From Thermoleophilia bacterium (GTDB lineage: Bacteria > Actinomycetota > Thermoleophilia > BMS3ABIN01): a stretch of 64,000 bases of DNA. Made by a program: the position numbers and the translations under genes. Each line of letters starts with the position of its first letter. Position 1 is the stretch's first letter. Where the stretch lies: positions 1 through 64,000 of the forward strand of contig JACUUL010000002.1 of the NCBI GenBank assembly GCA_014859345.1, read 5' to 3'. Below the pieces are notes generated by a model that worked only from the letters and a program-made list of their open reading frames with translations, had not been told where the DNA came from and did not search any database. Shown here piece after piece: positions 29,408 to 39,680 of this stretch.

Positions 29408-30356
29408 CTTTTGCTTTCCGGGCGCGGGGGTGCGAGCGAAAATAGGTGTCGCGAAGGCGCTGCCTGCTTAAATGTGTGTAGATCTGGGTGGTGGATACGT
29501 CGGCATGGCCGAGCATCTCCTGCACGCTTCTCAAATCGGCGCCTCCCGCCAGCATGTGCGTGGCGAAGCTGTGCCTGAGAGTGTGGGGAGTGACGTTCTT
29601 TTCCAGGCCCGCCTTTTTCGCGTAATTTGCCAGCATCTTGTGCACGCTCTGCCGCGTGATCCCTTTTCCGAAACGGTTCAGGAACATATGGCCTGTCTTG
29701 ATCCCCTTGCCCAGGCGCGGCCGCCCCTGCCCCAGATACCTCTTAATGGCCGCCAGCGCGGGATCGCCCAGTGGCAGCATCCGTTCCTTCGAACCCTTGC
29801 CCATGCACCTGACAAACCCGGCCTCGAAGTCTACATCCGTGACCAGAAGCCCGGTGAGCTCGGATACCCTGAGGCCGGCCGAGTAAAGCAGCTCCATGAT
29901 GGCGGTGTCGCGAAGCGGCCCGGGCCTCAAACCTGCGGGCTGCGCCAGAAGCAGCTTCACCTCGCCGGCGTTGAGCACGGTGGGAAGGCGCTGCTCGCGG
30001 CGCGGCGAAATCAGCGTCGCCGTAGGATCATCGGTCGCCAGGCCCTCGCGGCACAAAAAGCGATGGAAATTCTTTAGCACGCTGGTCTTGCGGGCGATGG
30101 TGGCGCTGGCCGGCGCGCTCTCCTCAATCAGCCTGTCGAGGAATTGCCGCACCACCCGGATGCTCGCCTCAGTGGTCATCACATCCTGTTCCGCGAGAAA
30201 ATTGCTGTACTGGCTCAAATCGCGGCGATAGGAGGAAATGGTATTGTCAGACAGGCCGCGTTCGAACTGAAGATAGGCCAGGAACTCCTCGACAAGAGGA
30301 TCTCCTGCCTGTTGAGACAGGGCCATCCGCTGGGGATTTTTGATCTGGATGTCCAT
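29382..30356 (-). CDS. xerD: Tyrosine recombinase XerD/XerC
   Basis: [81 protein letters not shown]. Confidence 0.93.
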   Translation of the reverse strand: MDIQIKNPQRMALSQQAGDPLVEEFLAYLQFERGLSDNTISSYRRDLSQYSNFLAEQDVMTTEASIRVVRQFLDRLIEESAPASATIARKTSVLKNFHRFLCREGLATDDPTATLISPRREQRLPTVLNAGEVKLLLAQPAGLRPGPLRDTAIMELLYSAGLRVSELTGLLVTDVDFEAGFVRCMGKGSKERMLPLGDPALAAIKRYLGQGRPRLGKGIKTGHMFLNRFGKGITRQSVHKMLANYAKKAGLEKNVTPHTLRHSFATHMLAGGADLRSVQEMLGHADVSTTQIYTHLSRQRLRDTYFRSHPRARKAKDAQSPVAP

Positions 30357-30543
30357 AAATGTCCGCTTTAAGATTCCATGCGATGCCGAAACTTCCTTTA
30401 TTGAAGGCGATCCCCGTGCCTCCATCATGTATTTACGATGGCTGTCATCGAGCCGGCATCTGGCAGGCAGCCAGGGACAGATATAAAGGTTACTTCCCAA
30501 GCCGGGGACAACAGATGACGACAGGCTGGATTGCCCGCCCGGC

Positions 30544-31668
30544 TCAGAGGCTGAAGGGCACGATGCTGGAGATGGGATAATGAGGCACGCCCAGGGATTC
30601 GGCCACAGCCTGGTTGGGTATCTTGCCCTCCATCACATTGACGCCCTTGGCCAGCGCCGGGTTATCAACGATGGCGGCATTTACGCCTCTGGACGCGATG
30701 GCAATGACATAAGGCAAGGTGGCGTTGGTGAGCGCGTATGTGGACGTGATCGGCACGGCGCCGGGAATGTTGGCCACGCAGTAGTGGATAACGTCATGCA
30801 CCATGTATGTCGGCTCGCTGTGGGTGGTCACCCGTGAGGTCTCGGAGATGCCGCCCTGATCGATGGAGACATCGACGATGACCGAATGGGGCACCATCTG
30901 CTCCACCATCTTTTCCGTAATCAGTTTGGGCGTCCGGGCTCCGGGAACAAGCACCGCTGAGATCACCAGATCCGCGCTGAGTACATATTCCTCAACCGAA
31001 AGCGCAGTAGATGACACGGTTGTCAGCCGCCCCGAGACGTATGCCTGCAGGGTGCGAAGGTGGTCGAGGCTTTTGTCGAGCACGACCACATTGGCCAGCA
31101 TGCCGGCGGCAATCTTGGCGGCATTGGTGCCGACGATGCCGGCGCCCAGTATGACTACCTTGGCCGGCGGCACCCCCGCCACGCCGCCCAGGAGGATGCC
31201 TCGGCCGCCGATCATTTTTTCCAGAAAATACGCTCCCACCTGGGCTGACATGCGTCCGGCGATCTCGCTCATGGGGGCCAGCAGCGGCAGACCGCCGCCG
31301 GGCAGTTCCACCGTCTCGTAAGCGATGCACGTGGCGCCGGATTCCATGAGCTGGCGCGCCAGTTCCGGCTGGGGAGCCAGATGCATGAACGAGAACATCG
31401 TATGAGTGGACTTGAGTAGCGGGATCTCCCGCTGCGAAGGGTCCTTGACCTTGACGATCAGCTCCGCCCCTTCAAACAGTTCTTCAATAGTCTCCACCAG
31501 GGTGCCGCCCTGGTTTCTGTAGGAATCATCCGGAAGCTTGCTGCCCTCACCGGCGCCTTTCTGGATCAGAACCTTGTGTCCGGCGCCGGTCAGCTCTCGC
31601 ACCCCGGCGGGAGTGATCGCGACACGATATTCGTCCATCTCAACTTCTTTGGGGACGCCGATGATCAT
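30544..31668 (-). CDS. ald: Alanine dehydrogenase
   Basis: MIIGVPKEVEMDEYRVAITPAGVRELTGAGHKVLIQKGAGEGS. Confidence 0.97.
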   Translation of the reverse strand: MIIGVPKEVEMDEYRVAITPAGVRELTGAGHKVLIQKGAGEGSKLPDDSYRNQGGTLVETIEELFEGAELIVKVKDPSQREIPLLKSTHTMFSFMHLAPQPELARQLMESGATCIAYETVELPGGGLPLLAPMSEIAGRMSAQVGAYFLEKMIGGRGILLGGVAGVPPAKVVILGAGIVGTNAAKIAAGMLANVVVLDKSLDHLRTLQAYVSGRLTTVSSTALSVEEYVLSADLVISAVLVPGARTPKLITEKMVEQMVPHSVIVDVSIDQGGISETSRVTTHSEPTYMVHDVIHYCVANIPGAVPITSTYALTNATLPYVIAIASRGVNAAIVDNPALAKGVNVMEGKIPNQAVAESLGVPHYPISSIVPFSL

Positions 31669-32210
31669 TGATTTACGATATCACCTTCCCTCCGGTTGTT
31701 AACAACCCGATAGGCCATCATTATCCCAATCAGGGACTTGGCATCCTCTATCTCTTCAAGCAGCATGTCCACCGGTTCCAGGGGCCGGGATTCAGGAACC
31801 ACGAACTCCTCGCGATCCAGGCTGTTCTCCCCGGGACGCAATTCCTCCGCCAGATACATATACATAATCTCGTCGCAGAATCCAGGGCTGGAGTAAAAAG
31901 TCGCCATATGCGTCATTCTTCCCGCTGTGACTCCCAGTTCCTCTTCCAGTTCCCTCAGGGCGCATTCGCGGGGGATTTCTCCCGGTTTGAGTTTGCCGGC
32001 GGGGATTTCCAACAGCTGACGGTCGACCGCGTCCCGGTACTGGCTGACGAAACGCACGTTGCCACCGTCCAGCGGCACAATGGCGGCGGCACCGGGGTGT
32101 TCCACGATCTCGCGGCTTGTCCGGCGCCCGTCGGGGAGCTCTACCTCGTCGATCCTGAGGTTGATCACGCTGCCGGTGAATATTCTTTTTGATAAAAGTC
32201 TTTTATTCAT
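31665..32210 (-). CDS. NUDIX hydrolase (ADP-ribose pyrophosphatase-like)
   Basis: LEIPAGKLKPGEIPRECALRELEEELG Nudix box. Confidence 0.93.
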   Translation of the reverse strand: MNKRLLSKRIFTGSVINLRIDEVELPDGRRTSREIVEHPGAAAIVPLDGGNVRFVSQYRDAVDRQLLEIPAGKLKPGEIPRECALRELEEELGVTAGRMTHMATFYSSPGFCDEIMYMYLAEELRPGENSLDREEFVVPESRPLEPVDMLLEEIEDAKSLIGIMMAYRVVNNRREGDIVNQ

Positions 32211-32374
32211 GCGGATTGAGCAAGGCGTTCCCGCAATCAGCCATCCCGGTAACGTGCGCCAGGAACCCGTTATCGCTGCAATGATCCGGGGAAACGGTCC
32301 TCATGGCCTGCAATCTTTTTTAAACCGCACAGACAGGGAATTGAAGTCATATCCGCTGGTTGCCGGCCGGCAGG

Positions 32375-33514
32375 TCATGCCTCCAGCGCCTTTGCTGTCA
32401 GCGCCAGGATCAGCTTGTGCAGCTGCCAGAGCGCCTCCACGGTTATGTACTCTTCGGGAGTATGCACCTTCTCCATGCCTGTGGACATGTTTATGCAGGG
32501 CAGGCCCAGCAGGTTCAGGACATTAACGTCGCTGCCGCCGCCGGTGCTTCCCCGTAACGGCTCGAGTCCGATGTCCCGGACAGCCTGCTCGGCCATATCA
32601 AGCTGCGGGCCGCCAGCGGAGAAATCGAAAGCCCGGAATTCCTCGACAACGGCAAGCTCGACATCCACCTCTTCGCCAGCCGCCGCCATGTTTATGGAAT
32701 CTATCATAGCCTCCACCTGTTCCTCCAGTTTGTCCAGGTCGTGGCTACGGACCTCGCCGTTTATGCGGCACCGGTCCGGTACCACATTCGCCGCGGCGCC
32801 GCCCCTGATGAGCCCGATGTTTGCGGTGGTCTCCTCGTCCAGCCGTCCCAGTTTCATGCCGGCTATTGCGTTGCAGGCCGCCGCCACCGCGCTGCGTCCT
32901 TCCTCAGGCGCCACGCCGGCGTGGGCCGCCTTGCCTTTGAACAAGGCCTTGATGGTTTTTTGAGACGGGGAGCGGACGATGATATTGCCCACTGGACCGG
33001 TGCTGTCAAAACAGAAACCGTACCGGGAACCGACTCCGTCAAGCGACCAGGACTTGGCGCCCAGCAGGCCGCTCTCCTCACCCACGCTCAGCATGATCTC
33101 CACATCCGCGTGCGGGATATCGTCCTTCACTATCCTTTCGGCGCAGTAGACGATCGCCGCCACCGCGGACTTGTCGTCAGCTCCCAGCACCGCGCGGCTG
33201 CGGCTGCGGAGCACCCCGTCCTCCAGAACCGGATCCGGCAGGGCGTCCGGCTCGGAGGCCACGGTGTCGGTGTGGGCAGACAGCAGGATGGGGATGCCGG
33301 GGGCATTTCCGGGAATGCGGCAGAAGAGGTTGCCTGCTCCGGTCTTTCCTTCGCGGATGGGTTCTCCTTCTGTCACATCAAGGCCGAGCCCGCGCAGTCG
33401 GGTGATGAGAAAATCATTGACGTCACGCTCCTGCCCGGGAGGGCTGGGAATGTGCGCCAGTTCCAGAAAGAGCGACACGAGGGGGTCGGCGGAGCCGATG
33501 CTTTCCTGTCTCAT
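32375..33514 (-). CDS. M20/M42-type peptidase, tripeptidase T-like
   Basis: ILLSAHTDTV; VLGADDKSAVAAI; VGEESGLLGAK; STGGGSDVNVLNLLGLPCINMSTG. Confidence 0.9.
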   Translation of the reverse strand: MRQESIGSADPLVSLFLELAHIPSPPGQERDVNDFLITRLRGLGLDVTEGEPIREGKTGAGNLFCRIPGNAPGIPILLSAHTDTVASEPDALPDPVLEDGVLRSRSRAVLGADDKSAVAAIVYCAERIVKDDIPHADVEIMLSVGEESGLLGAKSWSLDGVGSRYGFCFDSTGPVGNIIVRSPSQKTIKALFKGKAAHAGVAPEEGRSAVAAACNAIAGMKLGRLDEETTANIGLIRGGAAANVVPDRCRINGEVRSHDLDKLEEQVEAMIDSINMAAAGEEVDVELAVVEEFRAFDFSAGGPQLDMAEQAVRDIGLEPLRGSTGGGSDVNVLNLLGLPCINMSTGMEKVHTPEEYITVEALWQLHKLILALTAKALEA

Positions 33515-33517
33515 GGA

Positions 33518-35239
33518 TCAGTTATCCGTGGCGGAATCGGAGCCGGGATCTTCCAGGCCCGCCTCAGCGGCAGACACGGCCGGAACGTCAGCCGGCAATC
33601 CACCGGAACCATCCTCTCCGTATTCACTCTCCTGCTCCACCGCTCTGGCGACAGCGGCTCCCAGGAAATCCCTGAACAGCGGATGCGGCCGCGTGGGCCT
33701 GGATTTGAATTCAGGATGGAACTGTGTGCCTACGAACCACGGATGATCGGCGATCTCGATAATCTCCACCAGCCGCTTGTCAGGTGAGACGCCGCTGAAG
33801 ATCAGACCAGCCTCCTCCAGCTTCGGCCTGAGCGCGTTGTTAACCTCATAACGGTGGCGGTGACGTTCATGTATGTTGCGCAAGCCATAAGCCTTGGCCG
33901 CCTTGCTGCCGCGGGTGAGCTTGCAGGGATAGGACCCCAGGCGCATGGTGCCGCCCAGAGCTTCGACATCTTTCTGGTCCGGAAGCAGGTCGATAACCGG
34001 GTAGGGGGTGCCCTGGTCGAACTCGGAACTGTTGGCCCCGGGCATCCTGGCGACGTTGCGCGCGTACTCCACCACCGCGCACTGCATCCCCAGGCAGATG
34101 CCCAGGAAAGGTATTTTCTTCTCCCGGGCATAACTGACGGCCTGGATCTTTCCCTCGATGCCGCGCACGCCAAATCCGCCAGGGATAAGAACACCATCCA
34201 CGTCCCTGAGCTGCGACTCCACCAGCATCGGCGAAACACCCTCGGAATCGACCCAGACCACCTCCAGCTCACGGCCGTGATAAACCGCTGCATTCTTGAG
34301 AGCCTGGATGACGCTCATGTACGCATCCCACAGCTGGACATATTTTCCCACCAGGGCTATTTTTACCGGCAATTTGCAGGAATTTATCCGGTCGACCAGA
34401 TCCTGCCAGTCACTAAGGTCAGGGTCGTCCGCCTTCAGATCCAGTTTTCTAATCACCAGCTCATCGAGGCCCTCCTCCCTGAGGATGAGCGGAACCATAT
34501 AGATATCAGGCGCGTCAACCGCAGATATCACCGCCTCCAGCTCTATGTCGCAAAGCAGGGCTATTTTTTCCTTCAGGCTGTTGTTCATGTGCCTTGAGGC
34601 GCGGCAGACGATGATGTCAGGCTGGATACCGATTCCCCTGAGCTCCTTGACGCTGTGCTGGGTGGGCTTGGTCTTCTGCTCGCCTGCGGCCTCCAGGTAC
34701 GGAACCAGGGAAACGTGTATATAAAGGGCGTTTTCCCTGCCAACGTCGATGCGGAACTGGCGGATCGCCTCGAGAAACGGCAATGACTCGATGTCGCCGA
34801 CAGTGCCGCCGATCTCGGTTATGACCACGTCCACGCCGCCATCCATGTCGGCGACGCGATGAATACGCTGCTTGATCTCATTGGTCACATGCGGTATAAG
34901 CTGAACGGTTTTGCCAAGGTAGTCTCCACGCCTCTCCTTGTTGATGACGCTGAAGTACACGGTGCCCGATGTGACATTGCAGTCACTGGTCAGATTCTCA
35001 TCGACGTAACGCTCGTAATGGCCCAGGTCAAGATCGGTTTCGGCCCCATCTTCGGTCACGAACACCTCGCCGTGCTCGAACGGGCTCATGGTGCCGGGAT
35101 CGACATTGATATAGGGGTCGAGCTTCTGCATCTTCACCTTGACGCCGCGGCTCTTGAGCAGCCGGCCCAGCGATGCCGCCGTGATGCCTTTGCCCAGCGA
35201 AGAGACGACCCCGCCCGTTACGAAGATATGCTTAGCCAT
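33518..35239 (-). CDS. pyrG: CTP synthase
   Basis: [48 protein letters not shown]. Confidence 0.98.
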   Translation of the reverse strand: MAKHIFVTGGVVSSLGKGITAASLGRLLKSRGVKVKMQKLDPYINVDPGTMSPFEHGEVFVTEDGAETDLDLGHYERYVDENLTSDCNVTSGTVYFSVINKERRGDYLGKTVQLIPHVTNEIKQRIHRVADMDGGVDVVITEIGGTVGDIESLPFLEAIRQFRIDVGRENALYIHVSLVPYLEAAGEQKTKPTQHSVKELRGIGIQPDIIVCRASRHMNNSLKEKIALLCDIELEAVISAVDAPDIYMVPLILREEGLDELVIRKLDLKADDPDLSDWQDLVDRINSCKLPVKIALVGKYVQLWDAYMSVIQALKNAAVYHGRELEVVWVDSEGVSPMLVESQLRDVDGVLIPGGFGVRGIEGKIQAVSYAREKKIPFLGICLGMQCAVVEYARNVARMPGANSSEFDQGTPYPVIDLLPDQKDVEALGGTMRLGSYPCKLTRGSKAAKAYGLRNIHERHRHRYEVNNALRPKLEEAGLIFSGVSPDKRLVEIIEIADHPWFVGTQFHPEFKSRPTRPHPLFRDFLGAAVARAVEQESEYGEDGSGGLPADVPAVSAAEAGLEDPGSDSATDN

Positions 35240-35545
35240 CCGTTTTCCGCCTTTCCCAGGGATTTACTGGACCAGCCAGCGCTGGCATTAAAAAACCGGA
35301 GGCGCGGCTCCGGGAAAATTTTTATCTGTTTTAGTTGTGATCCGTTGATTACCAAACAATCGTCCTGAAACGTCCTTCTCATTACAATAGAGAGTATATC
35401 ACCCGTTGGCCGAAGGTGAAAAGCCGGATATTCACCGGTTCAACCGCCGCTTTCGCTAATGGACAAGCGCGAAACAACGGAATATGATGAGTGTGCGTTC
35501 ACTTTGAGCGAGAATGTCTTCGCTCCCTCGCATACGGAGTGACCC

Positions 35546-36292
35546 TTGGACGAGAAACGGACAGAGGAACTGCGCGGCGCTGTCCTTAAAGCGTATTCCG
35601 CGGCGGCGGAACATCCTGACGGGACCCATCCTTTTCCCGTGGGCCGCAAGTTTGCCCTGAGCATCGGATACAGCGAAGAGCTGCTGGCGAGCCTCCCCGG
35701 AATTGCAGTCGATTCTTTTGCCGGCGTTACCAACCTGTCGGTCTCAGCCGGGATTCCACCGAAAAGCAAGGTTCTGGACCTCGGCTGCGGCGCCGGTCTG
35801 GACTCGCTGATTGCGGCCAGGCGTGCGGGACCGGACGGGTGGGTGGCAGGCGTGGATTTCAGTGGGAGCATGCTGGATCGGGCCCGCCACGCGGCCAAGG
35901 AAGCCGGGCTTGACAACGTTGATTTTTATCTTGCCGATGCCGAGTCGCTGCCTTTTCCTGACGGGCTCTTCGACGTGGCGCTGGTTAACGGCATCTTCAA
36001 TTTGAATCCGCGGCGGGACAAGATCATTAGGGAACTATACCGGGTGATGAAGCCTGGGGGCACGGCTTTCATAGCCGAAATCATCCTCAAGCAGCCGCTG
36101 GCGCCTGCGCCTGGCGAGGAGGGCAGCAACGTGAACTGGTTTGCCTGAATCGCCGGAGCCAAGGAGGGAGGATCCTTCCTGGAGGAGTTTCACTCGGCAG
36201 GATTCAGCAGAGCCGAGATTCTCAGGAGATTTCGCAATGACCGCACCATAAACTGCAATGTGGAGGCGGTTGAGCTGAAGCTGACTCGCTAA
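35546..36292 (+). CDS. ArsM-like SAM-dependent methyltransferase; candidate selenoprotein with in-frame UGA at 36146-36148
   Basis: SD GGAG + TTG start; VLDLGCGAGLDSLIAARR; ALVNGIFNLNPRRDKIIRELYRVMKPGG...NWFA[TGA]IAGAKEGGSFLEEFHSAGFSRAEILRRFRNDRTINCNVEAVELKLTR, stop TAA 36290-36292. Confidence 0.75.
36159..36182 (+). promoter_or_regulatory. Candidate bacterial SECIS-like hairpin
   Basis: CCA-(A bulge)-GGAGGG-AGGAU loop-CCUUCC-UGG; loop begins 20 nt after the UGA with G at the second loop position. Confidence 0.5.
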
Positions 36293-36371
36293 GGCTCTTG
36301 AATCGCCGTGCGCCCGGTGGCCACGGCCTGTCGTTTGCCACACAGAAAGGGCCGGGCCGGTGCCCGAGGCC

Positions 36372-36569
36372 TTATTCTTCCTCTTCAAAAGTGATGGCGT
36401 CCTCCGGGCAGTTCTCCACCGCCGCTTCGACGCAGGCTTCCAGGCCGGCCAGGTCGGTGGCTATTACGTATGAAAGTCCGTCCTCGCGCACCTCGAACAC
36501 CTCCGGACAGATAGCCTCGCAATTTCCGCAACCCTGGCAAAGGGACTGGTCGACCTTGGGGACACGCAT
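36372..36569 (-). CDS. Ferredoxin (4Fe-4S)
   Basis: VDQSLCQGCGNCEAICPEVFEV...ENCPEDAITFEEEE. Confidence 0.93.
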   Translation of the reverse strand: MRVPKVDQSLCQGCGNCEAICPEVFEVREDGLSYVIATDLAGLEACVEAAVENCPEDAITFEEEE

Positions 36570-36727
36570 GATACGCCTTTCCTTTCGTGACCGGCCGTCC
36601 GCATTCTACCATAGGCTGAAAGCCGTTCTTTTCCGCATCAGGATACAGTCCATGCAATGTTCATCCGGCCTCGCCGTCCAGAGTCTTTTGGGTTAAACTA
36701 GAGCTTCATGCTTCTGGTTGGCTTGGA

Positions 36728-38665
36728 GTGGCGCGAATGCCCGGTTTTACTGAAAAAACGGCAACCTGCTCGGGATTTTCCGCCGCCGGACGACATCCGG
36801 TGATAATCTGGCTCGCTGCCGTTTTCGTTCTTTTCCTGGCGTCGGCTGTCACGCCGGATTCCGCCCGCGCCGTCTCCGCCGATGAGCCTATCGCCGGTTT
36901 CTCTCCGGTCATGGCCTCGCAGCTGGAGGCCGAGCTGGCTTCTGTGAATCCCGGTCACGGATTTCCAGGCCTGTCCCAGATGTATGTGGAGTGGGGATAC
37001 CGGTTTGGAATAAGAGCAGATGTGGCCTTCGCCCAGATGCTGCATGAGACCAATTACCTGAGATTTACGGGCGACGTCAAGGCGCATCAGAACAATTTCG
37101 CCGGCATAGGGGCTACTGGAGGCGGCAACCCGGGCAATTCTTTCGCGACCCCGGAGCTCGGCGTCATAGCCCATTACGCGCATCTGGCATGGTACGTTTT
37201 TCCGGACCATGTCAATGAATTTTGCACCCCGCTTTACGATCCGCGCCACTTCGGCGACACCCACCGCAACTCAGTCCGCACCATCAGAGACCTGGGCGGG
37301 CAGTGGGCGGTGCCCGGCACCGGATACGGCGACGCTATCGCCCGCATCGCTACCCGCATAAACAGCCGTCCGCCCAGCGGCTATGTTACGGGCAGTTTTA
37401 ACGAGGTTCCGGGTACGCCCGCTGACAGGCTTTCCACTTCCTATTATTTCACCTGGTATGATTCGCTGCCGGCTCATAGCATGCTCAACTGGATCCTGGT
37501 TGGCAACCAGGGTATCGGCACCGCGCGGGTCCGCATCACTGTCGGTTCCCAGGTCATACACGACCCGGCGGATCCATCCCGTGATTATTTCAGCATTCCT
37601 TCAGGCGGCCGGATCACGCCCATGATCCCCAATATGATTGGCGGACCAGTCAAGGTTTTATCGCTTGACGGCCATCCCCTGATCGCCAGCCAGCGGGTGC
37701 TTTACCGCGACTCGTTCAATGAGGTGCTGGGCATCCGGGCCGAGGACCTTACCGATTCCTGGGAGTTTACCTGGTACGACTCTCTTCCCCAAAACGGCAT
37801 GACCGGCAACTGGGTGCTGGTGGCAAACATGAGCGGGCAGCCTGCGGACGTTGAGATTCTGATCGGAGGAAGGAGAGTAGCGCTATATTCGGCCGCATCC
37901 GGCAATCCTTTGACGCCGGGGCAGATCGTAACGCCGGTATTTCCCGGAACCATGGCCGGACCGGTGCTGGTGCGCTCGACCAACCACCAACCGTTGATAG
38001 CCAGCCAGCGGGTGCTCTATAAAGACAGCTTTACCGAGCTGACCGGCATGCCAACGAACAGCCTGGACAGCCAGTATTTTTTCACTTGGTACGACAGCGT
38101 CTGGAGCAGCAACTGGGTGCTGGTCGCGAACCGGGGTTCTCAGCCCGCGGACGTGGACATACTCGTGGGAGGAGCGCTCAAGGCGCGTTACAGCAGCGCC
38201 GCCGGCAACCCGATCCAGCCCGGGGCGATGGTGACGCCCGTCTTCCCAAACCTCACTGACGGTCCGGTGCGGGTAATCTCGCACAACAACCAGCCGTTAA
38301 TGGCGTCTCAGCGGATCATCTACCGGAACAGCTTCGAGGAGGTTCAGGGCGCGCCGCCCTCCCTTGTTCACCCCGAGCATCTCTTCACCTGGTATGATTC
38401 CAAGCTTATCAACTACATGCGCGGCAACTGGATTCTGGTGGCCAATCACGGATCGGGAGACGCCCGCGTAGAGATCTACATCGGCGGCCAGAAGATGAAC
38501 GATCCCTCAAATCCGTCCAACAGCTATTTCACTATCCCGGAGGGCGGCCGCATAACGCCGCAATTTTATAATGTCATGGGCGGTCCGGTACGGGTGGTAT
38601 CGGTGACCGGCCAACCGCTGATGACCAGCCAGAGGGTGCTTTACAAGGATGGCCTGAGCCGGTAG
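36728..38665 (+). CDS. Secreted protein: N-terminal glucosaminidase-like domain plus four ~105-aa C-terminal repeats
   Basis: Signal/TM segment; MYVEWGYRFGIRADVAFAQMLHETNYLRFTGDVKAHQNNFAGIGATGGG; repeats FNEV...FTWYDS...SQRVLY x4. Start GTG 36728 or ATG 36737. Confidence 0.85.
   Translation: MARMPGFTEKTATCSGFSAAGRHPVIIWLAAVFVLFLASAVTPDSARAVSADEPIAGFSPVMASQLEAELASVNPGHGFPGLSQMYVEWGYRFGIRADVAFAQMLHETNYLRFTGDVKAHQNNFAGIGATGGGNPGNSFATPELGVIAHYAHLAWYVFPDHVNEFCTPLYDPRHFGDTHRNSVRTIRDLGGQWAVPGTGYGDAIARIATRINSRPPSGYVTGSFNEVPGTPADRLSTSYYFTWYDSLPAHSMLNWILVGNQGIGTARVRITVGSQVIHDPADPSRDYFSIPSGGRITPMIPNMIGGPVKVLSLDGHPLIASQRVLYRDSFNEVLGIRAEDLTDSWEFTWYDSLPQNGMTGNWVLVANMSGQPADVEILIGGRRVALYSAASGNPLTPGQIVTPVFPGTMAGPVLVRSTNHQPLIASQRVLYKDSFTELTGMPTNSLDSQYFFTWYDSVWSSNWVLVANRGSQPADVDILVGGALKARYSSAAGNPIQPGAMVTPVFPNLTDGPVRVISHNNQPLMASQRIIYRNSFEEVQGAPPSLVHPEHLFTWYDSKLINYMRGNWILVANHGSGDARVEIYIGGQKMNDPSNPSNSYFTIPEGGRITPQFYNVMGGPVRVVSVTGQPLMTSQRVLYKDGLSR
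37397..38665 (+). repeat. Four tandem protein-level repeats (units near 37397, 37715, 38030, 38333)
   Basis: Each unit starts F(N/T/E)E(V/L) and carries FTWYDS, NW(V/I)LVxN, TPxxxN/GxxxGPVxV and QPLxxSQRxxY. Confidence 0.85.
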
Positions 38666-38670
38666 TCACG

Positions 38671-38685
38671 GCTGCCGCAGGCAGC
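38671..38685 (+). terminator. Short hairpin after the repeat protein
   Basis: GCTGCC-GCA-GGCAGC just past the stop; no U-tract. Confidence 0.3.
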
Positions 38686-38765
38686 GCGGAACCGCTTAGT
38701 GAAAAAAGATCCTTCTCTGGCGCTCGGGAAGATCCGGATAAGGCTCCGGGTTCTTCCCTCGTTTA

Positions 38766-39680
38766 TTAGCGGCCGGGCTCTATGTGGATGACAGTGTCAG
38801 TCTCATCGCCGAAAGTGTTTTTCAGCCGCCGCTCCACCAGCGAAGCGATGCGGTGGGAATCCTTGGTGGTCATCTGGGGCTCCACCAGCAGATGCAGGTC
38901 GATCCAGTAGCCGGCCTCGCTTCCCCGGGTGCGAATCTTGTGGCAATCCAGGAGGCCTTCGGCTTTGACGCTCATGCAGACCTCCTTCACCCTCCCGGGG
39001 TCGATAATGGCCCTGTCCAGGAGCACACTCGAGGCTTCCTGCATGATCCTTACAGCCCAGTACGCGATTATAATTGCGATTATGCCGGCCACGATAGCGT
39101 CCATCAGGGGATAACCGAGGGCGGCGGCCACCAGGCTGACTATTACCGACATCGAGACCCACACATCGCTCATTGTATGCCGCGAATCGGCTACGAGGAA
39201 ATTGCTGTTTAACCGCCGTCCGGCGCGCCTCTCCGTCGAGCTGATGGCTATGTTAACGGCTATGGTCGCTATCATGACAGCGAAGGCGGCAACGCCGACG
39301 TCAGGTGCCTGCGGATGCATCAAACGGTCGATGACGCTGCGGCCGATCTCCAGAGCGGTGATAAGCAGAAGCAGTACGACGCCCAGACTGGCGAATGTCT
39401 CGAATTTGGTGTGGCCATAGGCATGAGACTCGTCCCGCGGCCGGGATGCCAGGGTGATGCCTATGATGCCGATGATATTTGACGAGCCATCCATCAGAGA
39501 GTGAAAAGCATCCGCTACCATGCTGATAGAGCCGATACTGAATCCCACGCCCCCTTTGCCCAGTGCTACTCCAAGATTGGCCACCAATACCCAGATGAGC
39601 ACGAATCGGATGCGTCGATAGCGGCGTGCCTGCTTGCCGGAAATCTGTGCCGGACGGGCTTTCGGGCGTCTCGTAAGCAT
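38766..39680 (-). CDS. Cation diffusion facilitator (CDF) family transporter
   Basis: KGGVGFSIGSISMVADAFHSLMDGSSNIIGIIGITLASRPRDESHAYGHTKFET. Confidence 0.94.
   Translation of the reverse strand: MLTRRPKARPAQISGKQARRYRRIRFVLIWVLVANLGVALGKGGVGFSIGSISMVADAFHSLMDGSSNIIGIIGITLASRPRDESHAYGHTKFETFASLGVVLLLLITALEIGRSVIDRLMHPQAPDVGVAAFAVMIATIAVNIAISSTERRAGRRLNSNFLVADSRHTMSDVWVSMSVIVSLVAAALGYPLMDAIVAGIIAIIIAYWAVRIMQEASSVLLDRAIIDPGRVKEVCMSVKAEGLLDCHKIRTRGSEAGYWIDLHLLVEPQMTTKDSHRIASLVERRLKNTFGDETDTVIHIEPGR

Noticed and set aside
29382-30356. XerD-like recombinase as evidence of an integrated element
   Set aside because: Sequence and operon context (deoB-xerD-ald) fit the housekeeping chromosome-dimer recombinase; no att-like repeats or cargo.
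32741-33787. 348-aa plus-strand ORF opposite the M20 peptidase gene and pyrG end
   Set aside because: Spans antisense of two clear genes; shadow ORF.
35546-36148. Methyltransferase as a simple 200-aa protein or nonsense pseudogene
   Set aside because: The frame stays open and family-like after the TGA, has no other lesion, and a hairpin follows; pseudogenization remains possible, but Sec recoding fits better.
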